64,000 bases of DNA from Paenibacillus tepidiphilus (GTDB taxonomy: Bacteria > Bacillota > Bacilli > Paenibacillales > Paenibacillaceae): contig NZ_VWRQ01000029.1 in the NCBI RefSeq assembly GCF_008635795.1, positions 1-64,000 on the forward strand, read 5' to 3'. The notes below the pieces were generated by a model that was given only the letters and a program-made list of their open reading frames with translations, searched no databases and was not told where the DNA came from. Of the stretch, positions 25,836 through 33,976 are shown one piece after another (positions within the stretch are counted from its first letter, which is position 1; the number at the start of each line of letters is the position of its first letter). Made by a program: the position numbers and the translations under genes.

Positions 25836-26326
25836 TTGTATTCCTCCTGTTCTTCTTTCTTCAGGTTAATTAATATATTCTTCACGTGATCTTCAGAGTA
25901 ACCCGTTTTATTGGCAATCGCTGATTCTGACATTCCTGATTTAACCATTCTAACCAGAACAGCATCCATATCCTCCGCGATCTCAATGATATGGTTATCA
26001 TAATCATAGAAACGTAAAACCATCTGTCCCCACGGTTGTTCTTTAATATCATGCACAAGCTCGAATCCACTAGCGAAAATCTGATCTCTTAACGAGTGGA
26101 TATCAGCAAATTCAAAGTAAACAGCCAAATTCTGTGCTTTCGATACAATATCATTACTATTAATCAATTCTGCAAAAAGCGATTTCTGATAAAGAGCTAG
26201 ACCACCCTCAAAGCCCACATTATGTATGCCAAAATCTGAATCCACTTTGCATCCCAGCCATTCTTCATACAACATTCTGGATTGGACCACATCTTCAACT
26301 ACTAAAATAGTCGATTTGTATCCCAT
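25832..26326 (-). CDS. VOC-fold protein with a C-terminal helix-turn-helix-like tail
   Basis: Residues 1-115 of this 164-aa protein form a VOC domain (YKSTILVVEDVVQSRMLYEEWLG to VLRFYDYDNHIIEIAEDMD). Residues 120-160 read VKSGMSESAIANKTGYSEDHVKNILINL, which looks like a short helix-turn-helix as found in sigma-70 region 4 or resolvase tails. A VOC sensor joined to a DNA- or protein-binding helix pair may regulate the tandem VOC genes that follow (inference). The ATG at 26326 follows GGAGGAGGTATCGTT. Confidence 0.72.
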   Translation of the reverse strand: MGYKSTILVVEDVVQSRMLYEEWLGCKVDSDFGIHNVGFEGGLALYQKSLFAELINSNDIVSKAQNLAVYFEFADIHSLRDQIFASGFELVHDIKEQPWGQMVLRFYDYDNHIIEIAEDMDAVLVRMVKSGMSESAIANKTGYSEDHVKNILINLKKEEQEEYK

Positions 26327-26358
26327 AACGATACCTCCTCCGAATCGATTTAATACAA

Positions 26359-26753
26359 TCAAAAGATCAGTTCACAGTCTTTATGCTCCCACACATCAAA
26401 TAAATTACCATCCAGATCTTCTAATTCAAAGAACTTTCCATATCGGCCTTCATCACTAATCTCTCCAACTTTAACCTCTTCGGATTTCAAATAGCTATGC
26501 AGAGATACAATATCATCTGTAAAAAAAGTTATGACCCATCGCTTCTTATTATTGATCTCAAACACTGCTCTTGTTTCACCATCACTTTGTACCAGGTCGA
26601 TTATCGGCCTATTTCCTCTGAACAAGCTTAAGTAGCCTTCCTCCGGTTTCTAATGTTGAATCCAAAATGTTTAACGAACCATTCTGCGGATCTCCCGATG
26701 TTGGAAACAGGAATTACATTGTAGGCTATTCCTAAGATTCTTCCATTCTCCAT
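26359..26753 (-). pseudogene. Frameshifted VOC-fold gene
   Basis: Translation from ATG 26753 (preceded by TTGGAGGTAACTT) gives MENGRILGIAYNVIPVSNI and a further GRSAEWFVKHFGFN, a normal VOC start, then hits a stop after RKAT. In another frame the sequence continues KPEEGYLSLFRGNRPIIDLV to the usual end KFFELEDLDGNLFDVW at 26359. A one-base indel near 26635-26650 therefore separates the halves. Together they make about 131 codons, normal for a VOC protein. It heads the VOC cluster and is read from the minus strand. Confidence 0.75.
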
Positions 26754-27254
26754 AAGTTACCTCCAACTCAGAATCTCATCTTTCAGTCCATGTAGTCCTA
26801 ATATATCCGATTTTCATTCCAATCCCTGAAGGGCGGTAACGTCACAGTAAATGAATAATGCTATGCAATTAAGGGCTCCATTGATTGGGATGTTTACGGG
26901 ATTTCCAGTTCGGAAAACCGGAGGAAGGATTACGGAAGAAGTGTTGGTACGCTTGGTTCAGGTGGACCTCGATTCGAAATAATCAAAAACAGGAATGTAC
27001 GTTCGTTATATTTATATTATCAAAAGTGTACCAAAAATCCAAGTTGAAACCGTTGTCATACATCCCGTCACTTAGATATACGGGGGGTTCGTGTAGCTGC
27101 ATCCAAACTTCCGTTTGAAATATTCGCCAATGAGAAAAAGCGTCCAGCTACACCTACTTTGCGATAAGCACGCATATATTTATTTATAGACCGTTCGTTC
27201 CGTTCTGCCTATGATGATTTCCTTGACAGGTCTGACATTGGAGCAATCGGCAGA
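26754..27254. other. Intergenic stretch with no clear gene
   Basis: About 500 bp without a convincing coding sequence; a 77-codon plus-strand frame at 26885-27118 lacks a ribosome binding site and known motif. An inverted repeat GTGTAGCTG/CAGCTACAC (27091-27099, 27145-27153) is present. The VOC promoter must lie in the left part. Confidence 0.5.
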
Positions 27255-28166
27255 TCACTCCAAGAGGCTTCCGCCCTGACCAGCCCAGAACGATAAGGCG
27301 AAGGCGAACAGGATAATAAAGGCTATTATGATTAGGATAATGGGGATAGCGAAATTGATGTTAAGCAGAGATATCATGTTTAGTTGCACGACGGAAAACA
27401 GGATAACTATTAAGAAGCTTGCTGCAATCATAAAACATGACCATGTACGGCGGAAAGATTCGTCTTGTCTGATGGAACGTTTAGGATCAGTGGGTTGAAA
27501 CTGCTGCTTCACTCTGTGAATACTCCAATTCTCAAATACGAACAAAAGTATTATGAACACTTGCATTATCGTAGGCATAAACACAGAACTATAAGATTTA
27601 TCCACATAGCGGTCTACGTTCCAACTGCTGTTGTAATGGATCGGAATCTGATCAGGAATCAGATCGTAGTTGCGTAGCACAGTTACAATACTAGCAACAA
27701 TAATTAATACATGAATGAGGAACCAAATACTAGACAAGCCAATGTTTCTTTTCCGAAAGCCAGTGTCTACTGCCATGATCGATGGTTCCGGAGCAATGGA
27801 CAGCATAGTTAGCAAACTTTTCATTTTGAAATGATAGCTAATGTTTATGACTAGGGAGATTACGACCATGAGGAGTGAATAAGTGACAATGATCCAACTT
27901 TGTTGCTTGGAATGTTCATCACCGTATATTAGGCAAATGATACATACAATGAATAGGATGGTATGCAAGGTAGCACTAATCCTAGCATATGATTTCCGCA
28001 TCTGGCGCAGAGGCTCACTGTGGAATTGAACAGCTCTGACAATGACCCCAAAACTTATCGTCTCTCTTGTTAAATAAGGCATGCTTACCATGAGTACAAT
28101 GGCAGGTACAAATACAAAGATCATTACTATAACAGGCATTATCGTTATCGTCATATCATTCGCCAC
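27255..28166 (-). CDS. DUF1648-domain membrane protein, probably C-terminally shortened
   Basis: The 303-aa protein has about 7 hydrophobic segments. The block DLIPDQIPIHYNSSWNVDRYVDKSYSSVFMPTIMQ at about residues 168-205 is the DUF1648 signature (IPxHxxxxGxxD-like), and PYLTRETISFGVIV at the N terminus is typical of Firmicutes relatives. Many relatives continue after GQGGS with a further C-terminal domain; here the frame stops at GQGGSLLE, so the protein may be truncated. Function unknown; DUF1648/SdpI-like proteins have roles in signalling and toxin immunity. GC is lower than the backbone. Confidence 0.65.
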   Translation of the reverse strand: MANDMTITIMPVIVMIFVFVPAIVLMVSMPYLTRETISFGVIVRAVQFHSEPLRQMRKSYARISATLHTILFIVCIICLIYGDEHSKQQSWIIVTYSLLMVVISLVINISYHFKMKSLLTMLSIAPEPSIMAVDTGFRKRNIGLSSIWFLIHVLIIVASIVTVLRNYDLIPDQIPIHYNSSWNVDRYVDKSYSSVFMPTIMQVFIILLFVFENWSIHRVKQQFQPTDPKRSIRQDESFRRTWSCFMIAASFLIVILFSVVQLNMISLLNINFAIPIILIIIAFIILFAFALSFWAGQGGSLLE

Positions 28167-28353
28167 CTCTTGTACTTAAGTGTGTATTTGAAAACTCTAT
28201 TTGCGTATGATTTTCCTGTTAACTTAAGATAGGTAATCGACTTGAACATAAATTTAATTATAATCGATTTTAGTGACTAAAAGGAGAGGTTGAAGGTATC
28301 TGCTAGCCCTACCTAAACCCTTACTTCCACTGCTTTGCTTGTTATGGGGCAGC

Positions 28354-28472
28354 TTCTATAAAATCTTTCCCTTTACTTTTCCATTTAATCATTGTGGCCA
28401 AGGATTATATCGGAAAATAGGTTTCGGCAGGTTGGTGTTTTCGAGAAGCTGGGGATGGAGAAGCTGCTATGA
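28354..28472 (+). pseudogene. Relic A of the arsN1 acetyltransferase 3' end
   Basis: The sequence encodes FYKIFPFTFPFNHCGQGLYRKIGF and, after a frame slip, FRQVGVFEKLGMEKLL followed by a stop. This matches the last third of the intact gene at 23.45-23.94 kb (FYKIVLFTFPFNESGQGLYRKMGYRQVGVFEKQG and MEKLL), with the 11 codons IMDGAFIDVMI deleted. No start or 5' part is present. The same deletion occurs in relic B at 33.8 kb. Confidence 0.8.
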
Positions 28473-28545
28473 GTTTTAATAGCCATAAAAAAACGTGGGA
28501 AGCATTAAATGCCCCCACGTTTTTTTAGATTGCTTAACTTTTTAT
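28431..28545 (+). repeat. Left copy of a ~115-bp direct repeat bracketing the AT-rich island
   Basis: This copy includes the relic A 3' end, the hairpin AAAAAAACGTGGG/CCCACGTTTTTTT (28487-28526) and the following AGATTGCTTAACTTTTTATT. It aligns base for base, with a few substitutions and small indels, to 33833-33951 in the same orientation. The two copies bracket about 5.3 kb containing the kinase-helicase operon and an IS630 remnant. Confidence 0.8.
28487..28526. terminator. Hairpin after relic A
   Basis: A 13-bp perfect stem AAAAAAACGTGGG / CCCACGTTTTTTT with an inner GCAT/ATGC pair in the loop. It resembles the arsN1 terminator and reads as a terminator on both strands. Confidence 0.75.
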
Positions 28546-28704
28546 TGTGGTGGATCACCAAAGCTATTCATCGAAATACATTAGACTTTTATTAAAAAAA
28601 ATGTATACTGTGTATAGAAAAATAAAATATCATTATAACTGAACTGAGCCTATGATCGTAAAACTGTATTTAAAAGGTCAATTTCATTTAAATATCATAG
28701 AAAA

Positions 28705-28736
28705 AAAACCAAATCTTTGACATAAGATTTGGTTTT
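28705..28736 (-). terminator. Terminator after the kinase-helicase operon
   Basis: AAAACCAAATCTT (28705-28717) pairs perfectly with AAGATTTGGTTTT (28724-28736), loop of 6 nt, with a T8 tract on the minus strand. It lies 17 bp after the mkoB-like stop. Confidence 0.85.
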
Positions 28737-28752
28737 CTCATCCTAAGAATAT

Positions 28753-30117
28753 TTAATAGTAAAACTCCTTATACTTTTCTTTTTCCTCTTTAATCAGGTC
28801 ATGATTAACCACCATGATCGAAGTTTCCTCCAAAATAATTTCTTTCCCAAAGAAAAGCGGCTTATAATAAACCTTAATCATGAATTCATTATCAATAATA
28901 ATAGTTGTTTGATTAATATTATTGATTTTTTTTAGATTAAAATTTCCACTTTTCTTCTTTCTTAAGATGTCAACAACTCTTAAAGAGTTCGTATTCTTTT
29001 CATTAAATCCAATATTAACTTTGGATTTACTCGATATGGCTTCGAATAACGACACTAAACTATACTCACTCTTTTGCAAATCATAAAAATGATCAGAGAT
29101 AATTGTAATTTCTTGTGGAGTTTTATGAATGAGATTACTTAAAACATCCTGGTATTCACGATAAAAAAGTAACCTATTGTCATAATAATTGTTAGCTATT
29201 TTTTCATATTTAATATTCAAGTCACTAAATAATGAGCTAAGCTCTTCTCTTTTACTAAACAAAGAATCATAGTCATCAATATTTATTTCGTTCTGAGAGA
29301 ACATTTCTTTATTCTGATAATAGTAACGAGTATCATAAAAACGATCAAAAGACTTAGGATGATCTTTAAATTGATTTTTAAAAGAATTATAGTAAACTTC
29401 ATCATCTGATGAATTTCCACTTATAAAAGTATAAGTCAAAAAACCATTATCTCCATAGTATAAATGAGCTTCAACTTCTTCGTAAACAATATCATATTCT
29501 TCAATGCTAATTACTCGATATAGTTCATCTCGGACTATGTTATCATCGATTAGTGAGCGTCTTGTTTCACCAATGATCCTCTCAGTGTACAAGTCTCGAA
29601 TATCGCCTTCTCTTTTTACGAGGAAGTCACCCGAGATATCCTCTATTTTATTTAGATAAACATTGCAATTCATTTTTTCTCGATATTTTGAATAACTATT
29701 GTTTTCATCATAAACTATTGTACCCTTTAACATATTAATGTATACATTCTCCATTAAATCCGGTTCGATTTTAATTGATTTCAATTCTCTCAAAACTTTA
29801 CGTCCCTGCTCAGTAAGGGCAATCTGTTTTCCCATATGAGTGATGTAATCGCTTGCTCCTAGCTCAAGTAATATATTCAAAAAATAGTCTTCATCAACTC
29901 CAAGCAACATACGGACTTCATCATAATTAGTCCACTTTTCATCTATCAGTTTAAGCACAATTTCATGAGTTAATGGTATTTGATACTCTTTGCGAGTTGT
30001 GATATTAAGTTTCATCCTTGCATAAGGGACTCCAACGGATATTGATCTCAGAAAATTAAGTCCATCATATAGCTTAGGAACTCTACTTTTAACCTCGAGG
30101 AGTTTTTCAGTTTGCAT
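28753..30117 (-). CDS. Putative defence effector with degenerate PLD-like domain (MkoB-like)
   Basis: The 454-aa protein has an N-terminal winged-helix-like part (about residues 45-115, LTHEIVLKLIDEKWTNYDEVRMLLGVDEDYFLNILLEL and ITHMGKQIALTEQGRKVLREL), a long charged middle, and a C-terminal alpha/beta stretch (about 335-440) with the strand pattern of phospholipase D nucleases: EITIISDHFYD, then KVNIGFNE, then NINQTTIIIDNEFMIKVYYKPL. At the HxKxxxxD position it reads N402-x-T404-x4-D409, so His and Lys are lost. Type I Mokosh systems pair a kinase-helicase with a PLD protein, and the neighbouring gene fits that. The ATG at 30117 follows AGGAGAGAAAATA and overlaps the helicase stop by 11 bp; a longer frame starting TTG 30138 lacks support. 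AT-rich and clearly acquired. Confidence 0.65.
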   Translation of the reverse strand: MQTEKLLEVKSRVPKLYDGLNFLRSISVGVPYARMKLNITTRKEYQIPLTHEIVLKLIDEKWTNYDEVRMLLGVDEDYFLNILLELGASDYITHMGKQIALTEQGRKVLRELKSIKIEPDLMENVYINMLKGTIVYDENNSYSKYREKMNCNVYLNKIEDISGDFLVKREGDIRDLYTERIIGETRRSLIDDNIVRDELYRVISIEEYDIVYEEVEAHLYYGDNGFLTYTFISGNSSDDEVYYNSFKNQFKDHPKSFDRFYDTRYYYQNKEMFSQNEINIDDYDSLFSKREELSSLFSDLNIKYEKIANNYYDNRLLFYREYQDVLSNLIHKTPQEITIISDHFYDLQKSEYSLVSLFEAISSKSKVNIGFNEKNTNSLRVVDILRKKKSGNFNLKKINNINQTTIIIDNEFMIKVYYKPLFFGKEIILEETSIMVVNHDLIKEEKEKYKEFYY

Positions 30118-33100
30118 TATTTTCTCTCCTACACTCAACTAGATTACAACCATCTGTTTGTGAAATATAATGAATTATCTCAGGCATTTTATTAGTTAAT
30201 TCTTGATTTGCCTTAAAATGTTCCATATCTCCAACTATAATGACTAGTTTTCGGGCTCTCGATAGCGCTACATTGATTCGTTTATACGATTTTTGAAAGC
30301 CAATATCTTTTTTCGAATTACTTCTGACTGTACTAAAAATCACAATATCTTTGTCTCTACCTTGGTAAGAATCAACAGTATCAACTTCAATATCTTTTAT
30401 GTTTTTGAAATCAGTTCGATTTGTGTATTCTCTAATTACAGATTTTTGAAGGCTATAACCTGTAATAATTGCAATTTCATACTCTTTAGATGATTCATCT
30501 TTGTCTATGTCTTTTAGAATTTTAGTTATTACATCTCGTTCGCAATTATTTTTATAAGTTTTGTTTTTCTCATTAAACTTTTCTTTACGATTAAATAGTT
30601 TACTTGTACTCATCCAAATTAGTTGTTTTCCTTTAAACGCTGTAAGGTTATGAGTTCGTTTTTCATCACTAATACCAGTAAGTATATTACCATCATAAAA
30701 GACCCTACTTATCATATTTCCGATTGTTCTATGCATGCGATATTGAGTTGTTAGTCTGATTCGATTAGAATCTGGGAACTTATCAAATAGATGTTTGAAT
30801 AGTCCATCTTCAAAATCCTCTAACTTACCGCTCTCGCAATTTTTTATAACATTATTGTTTAACACTGGTGGAAGTTGATTTTGATCTCCGACTAGGATTA
30901 AACGACTACCTCTAAGCAGTGGAATTAAAAGCTCAGGAACGCTCGCTTTAGCAGCCTCATCAACAATTACATAATCAAATTTCATATTTTTAATTGCAGG
31001 ATTTGAGTTGAATCCAGTACACGTACCAGCAACAATTGTTGCATTTTCTATTAATCTAGACTCAGAATCTCGCGCTAAAGTTAATCGATTCACCCACTCA
31101 TTTTGAATAATTATTGTGCGAATTATTCTTTGTTTTTCCGTATCACTTTTATATGTTTCCTCAAAGGCTTTAAACTCAAATTCTTCTTGTTCTGAGAGTG
31201 TCGAGTGTTTCATTTTAGTATAAAGTTCAACGTATTGAATTAAAGAACTGTAATCAATATTATAATCTAAAACCAACCGTTTTATTTTCTGATTTGATAA
31301 AAGCTTTGTATTCTCAACCCATGCATTATGTGCATTGATAACACTATATGTGTCCCAAATGGAAGGCATTATATTATCACTAGCACCTATACGTATCACT
31401 TTTGTATTTAGTTCTTCTCCTATTTCTAATCCTTCTAAAACATGATCTACAGCTGTATGCGATTGAGAAACAATCAGTATTTTGTACTTTTCTTGTTTTA
31501 TTTCCTCATTATTTCTCTTTAAAATCTGATTAACAAGTTCACGAATCACTGTTGTCTTACCTGTTCCTGGAGGACCTTGTATGAGCGCAATCGAAGATGT
31601 ATTCAAAGCAACTTTAACTGCCTCTTTTTGATTAGAATCAATATTGGAATTGAAGTAATTAAGATCGGTAAAGTTTTGAATGGAATCAGGCTCTTCAAAA
31701 CCGAGAACCAGATCTTTTAAATTCCCATTGCATTGTGACTCGTTATTCCTTAATCCTCTTATTGCTTTCTTTTGTTTTTCAATCAAAAACAATTTAACAT
31801 TGTAGTCTTCTACTAATACTCCACTTTTAGGTAATTTAGATACTTCTTTTGAGACTTTAACAATTAAAATAGCTCTGTCTTCATGAATAACTAATTCCTT
31901 AAATTTACCAATTATAGTGGGTTTTGTTTTTTTGCTCTCCGGATCATTTAATTTAGGATCAAACATCATAGTGGTATCATTGGAATACCCTAACTTATCA
32001 ATATCAGTAGTATCCAATATGAACTCCATAGTTCGGTCGGATGAGTTATACGAGTATGATTCATATCGTACTAATTGAGCTGAAGAAATAATTAGATCAC
32101 GTTCTTTGTCTAAATATTCAGTCCAAATACCAAAAAACCTTTCAAATTCATTTTGTTTATTTTCATCTGATTGATAATCAAACCGATGATCAATTAATGC
32201 ATTGACAACTTCATAAGTCTTATGTTCATTTTCGGATATCGTTCCCATAGAATGAAAGAATAGTGGGTTCGCTTGGAGTTTTAAATATTTTTTTGATCTT
32301 GCGTTTCTCTGTTTTGGAGGTACATAAAAAATATCGGTTATAATAAAGTATTCTTCATAAACCTTATATGAGCAATTTAAAGCATAACCATCAGGTGAAT
32401 AGAATATAACTTCATGATCTTCATTTAACATAAGATCATCCATATTAGAATCAATAAATCCGTATGTCTCTTTAAACCATCTCATAAGATGATTACTAAT
32501 AAATGTTTGAAGGGTTGTATTGTTAGGAACTAATTTACTTCTTTTTGCTTTATTTAAAAGTTCTAAGGGGAAACTTAAAGCGAATTTCGTTTCGGATAAA
32601 AGTTCGTTTAAAATAGAATTGAGGTCACGCTTTAAATCAGTAATTGTCTCATATCTATGTCTTAAATCAGGATCGACAGCTTTAAGCAAAATAGTTTTTA
32701 AGGAAGGAATTATATCTGGGTTTTGTTCGATGCTTTTTGAAAAGTGTGAAGGTAGGTCGGGTTCATCACCTGTCAGTAGGAAATATATAGTTGCACCAAC
32801 AGAATAAATATCGCTTTGGTAAGAAGCATTTTCCGGGTGATAATTAACTTCCGGTGCTGAAAAACGGTTTGTACTAAAATTTTGTATTGTGTCTCCTGTA
32901 ATCATACCTTTAATTTTGGAGATACCAAAGTCAATAAGTTTAGCATGCTGATAATCGACTATCATAATGTTAGCTGGTTTGATATCCCTATGTATTATCG
33001 CTTGGCTATGAGCTGCTTCCACCGCATCAACAACTTCATAAATTATTTTAATTTTATCACTCGGTTCTATGAGTCCTCGATTTACTAACGACAAATTTTC

Positions 33101-33370
33101 GCCGTCAATGTACTCAAGATAAATTTTCCCATTACTAAGATCGAAATGTGCAGGATTAGTATTATAATCATACATCTTAACTATTTGTTTATATTGATTA
33201 AGCCGTCGTAACGCATTTATCTCTCTCTCAAAAAACATTCGATCGTATTTATCTAAGCCTTTGAGCTCTTTGATTATAATAAACCTTTCATTTTGCTCAT
33301 CATAATGCTTAGAAATAATTGAGGATTCTGTTTCATGGATAGTCTCTAAGTATTTATAACTCCCCGTCAT
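30107..33370 (-). CDS. mkoA: Ser/Thr protein kinase fused to an SF1 (COG1112-type) helicase, MkoA-like defence protein
   Basis: The 1087-aa protein begins with a eukaryotic-like kinase domain (about 5-255): Lys34 in IIIKELKG, catalytic IIHRDIKPANIM (D129), LIDFGIS (D147) and SAPE (A172-E174), all intact. A middle region without a recognised motif (about 275-575) is followed by an Upf1/Dna2-like superfamily 1 helicase: Walker A GPPGTGKTT (599-607), SQSHTAVDHVL, VIVDEAAKAS (804-807), GDQNQLPP (828-835), TTQYRMH, DTVDSYQGRDKDIVIFSTVR and INVALSRARKLVIIVGD. A kinase plus COG1112 helicase next to a PLD-like gene is the architecture of type I Mokosh anti-phage defence. ATG at 33370 follows GAGGTTGAATT. 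Very AT-rich compared with the backbone. Assignment by architecture, not by similarity search. Confidence 0.8.
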   Translation of the reverse strand: MTGSYKYLETIHETESSIISKHYDEQNERFIIIKELKGLDKYDRMFFEREINALRRLNQYKQIVKMYDYNTNPAHFDLSNGKIYLEYIDGENLSLVNRGLIEPSDKIKIIYEVVDAVEAAHSQAIIHRDIKPANIMIVDYQHAKLIDFGISKIKGMITGDTIQNFSTNRFSAPEVNYHPENASYQSDIYSVGATIYFLLTGDEPDLPSHFSKSIEQNPDIIPSLKTILLKAVDPDLRHRYETITDLKRDLNSILNELLSETKFALSFPLELLNKAKRSKLVPNNTTLQTFISNHLMRWFKETYGFIDSNMDDLMLNEDHEVIFYSPDGYALNCSYKVYEEYFIITDIFYVPPKQRNARSKKYLKLQANPLFFHSMGTISENEHKTYEVVNALIDHRFDYQSDENKQNEFERFFGIWTEYLDKERDLIISSAQLVRYESYSYNSSDRTMEFILDTTDIDKLGYSNDTTMMFDPKLNDPESKKTKPTIIGKFKELVIHEDRAILIVKVSKEVSKLPKSGVLVEDYNVKLFLIEKQKKAIRGLRNNESQCNGNLKDLVLGFEEPDSIQNFTDLNYFNSNIDSNQKEAVKVALNTSSIALIQGPPGTGKTTVIRELVNQILKRNNEEIKQEKYKILIVSQSHTAVDHVLEGLEIGEELNTKVIRIGASDNIMPSIWDTYSVINAHNAWVENTKLLSNQKIKRLVLDYNIDYSSLIQYVELYTKMKHSTLSEQEEFEFKAFEETYKSDTEKQRIIRTIIIQNEWVNRLTLARDSESRLIENATIVAGTCTGFNSNPAIKNMKFDYVIVDEAAKASVPELLIPLLRGSRLILVGDQNQLPPVLNNNVIKNCESGKLEDFEDGLFKHLFDKFPDSNRIRLTTQYRMHRTIGNMISRVFYDGNILTGISDEKRTHNLTAFKGKQLIWMSTSKLFNRKEKFNEKNKTYKNNCERDVITKILKDIDKDESSKEYEIAIITGYSLQKSVIREYTNRTDFKNIKDIEVDTVDSYQGRDKDIVIFSTVRSNSKKDIGFQKSYKRINVALSRARKLVIIVGDMEHFKANQELTNKMPEIIHYISQTDGCNLVECRRENNAN

Positions 33371-33537
33371 AATTCAACCTCATTTATTTGTTATTTTGTT
33401 CTATTGTATCATATTATTCCTAAACCTCTTAGCACTGTTGTATTAAAATTCTAGTTATGACTAAAAGACAAAGCTACAATATTGTAAGCAAGTATAGTAC
33501 TTCCTATCCATATAGATTGAAATAAAGAGACGACTAA

Positions 33538-33814
33538 CTAGAACCTCACACAAAGTCGGTCAACAATGGCTAAAGGCGTTTTGATAATCTCCTCCATAAA
33601 TTGTTGCACGTTGGTACGAATTTCAGTGACCGTGTGGTAGAAGTCATTATTTATCAGACCCGATTTAAGCCATTTCCACAAACCTTCAACGATATTCAAT
33701 TGAGGGCTGTAAGGAGGCAGAACAAACAGTTCCAGTCGCTCTTTCATCTCTATGAGCAGCGATGCTAGCAGCTTTGCATTATGGATTCGCGCATTATCCA
33801 AAACCATCACAATT
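33538..33814 (-). pseudogene. IS630-family transposase, 3' fragment
   Basis: The frame encodes VMVLDNARIHNAKLLASLLIEM followed by LFVLPPYSPQLNIVEGLWKWLK, the second Asp and the Glu of the IS630 DDE triad (LPPYSPxLNxxExxW), and runs to a normal C terminus at 33538. The 5' two-thirds of the gene are absent: homology stops abruptly at about 33814, where relic B of the acetyltransferase begins. So this is a broken insertion sequence at the right junction of the island. Confidence 0.85.
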
Positions 33815-33877
33815 GGAAAACGGGTTATCGGCAGGTTGGTGTATTCGAAAAGCAGGGGATGGAGAAGCTGCTATAAG
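33815..33877 (+). pseudogene. Relic B of the arsN1 acetyltransferase 3' end
   Basis: KTGYRQVGVFEKQGMEKLL then stop can be read from about 33818, identical in layout to the end of the intact arsN1 but with the same 11-codon deletion as relic A. It abuts the IS630 fragment directly. Confidence 0.8.
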
Positions 33878-33951
33878 TTTTATAAGCTATAATAAAAAAA
33901 CGTGGGAAGCATTAAATTGCCCCCACGTTTATAGATTGCTTAACTTTTATT
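33833..33951 (+). repeat. Right copy of the ~115-bp direct repeat bracketing the AT-rich island
   Basis: It matches 28431-28545 in order and orientation: relic 3' end, ACGTGGGAAGCATTAAAT hairpin, then AGATTGCTTAACTTTTATT. Ends 26 bp before the nrdJ stop codon. Confidence 0.8.
33898..33930. terminator. Hairpin after relic B, also downstream of nrdJ
   Basis: AAACGTGGG (33898-33906) pairs with CCCACGTTT (33922-33930); a T7 tract follows on the minus strand (the A run before 33900). It could terminate nrdJ transcripts. Confidence 0.7.
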
Positions 33952-33976
33952 TAAACTTCACAAATCCCTTACAGCC

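Noticed and set aside
26885..27118. 77-codon plus-strand frame in the gap before the DUF1648 gene
   Set aside because: No Shine-Dalgarno, no recognisable domain, cysteine/tryptophan-rich composition unlike a real protein here.
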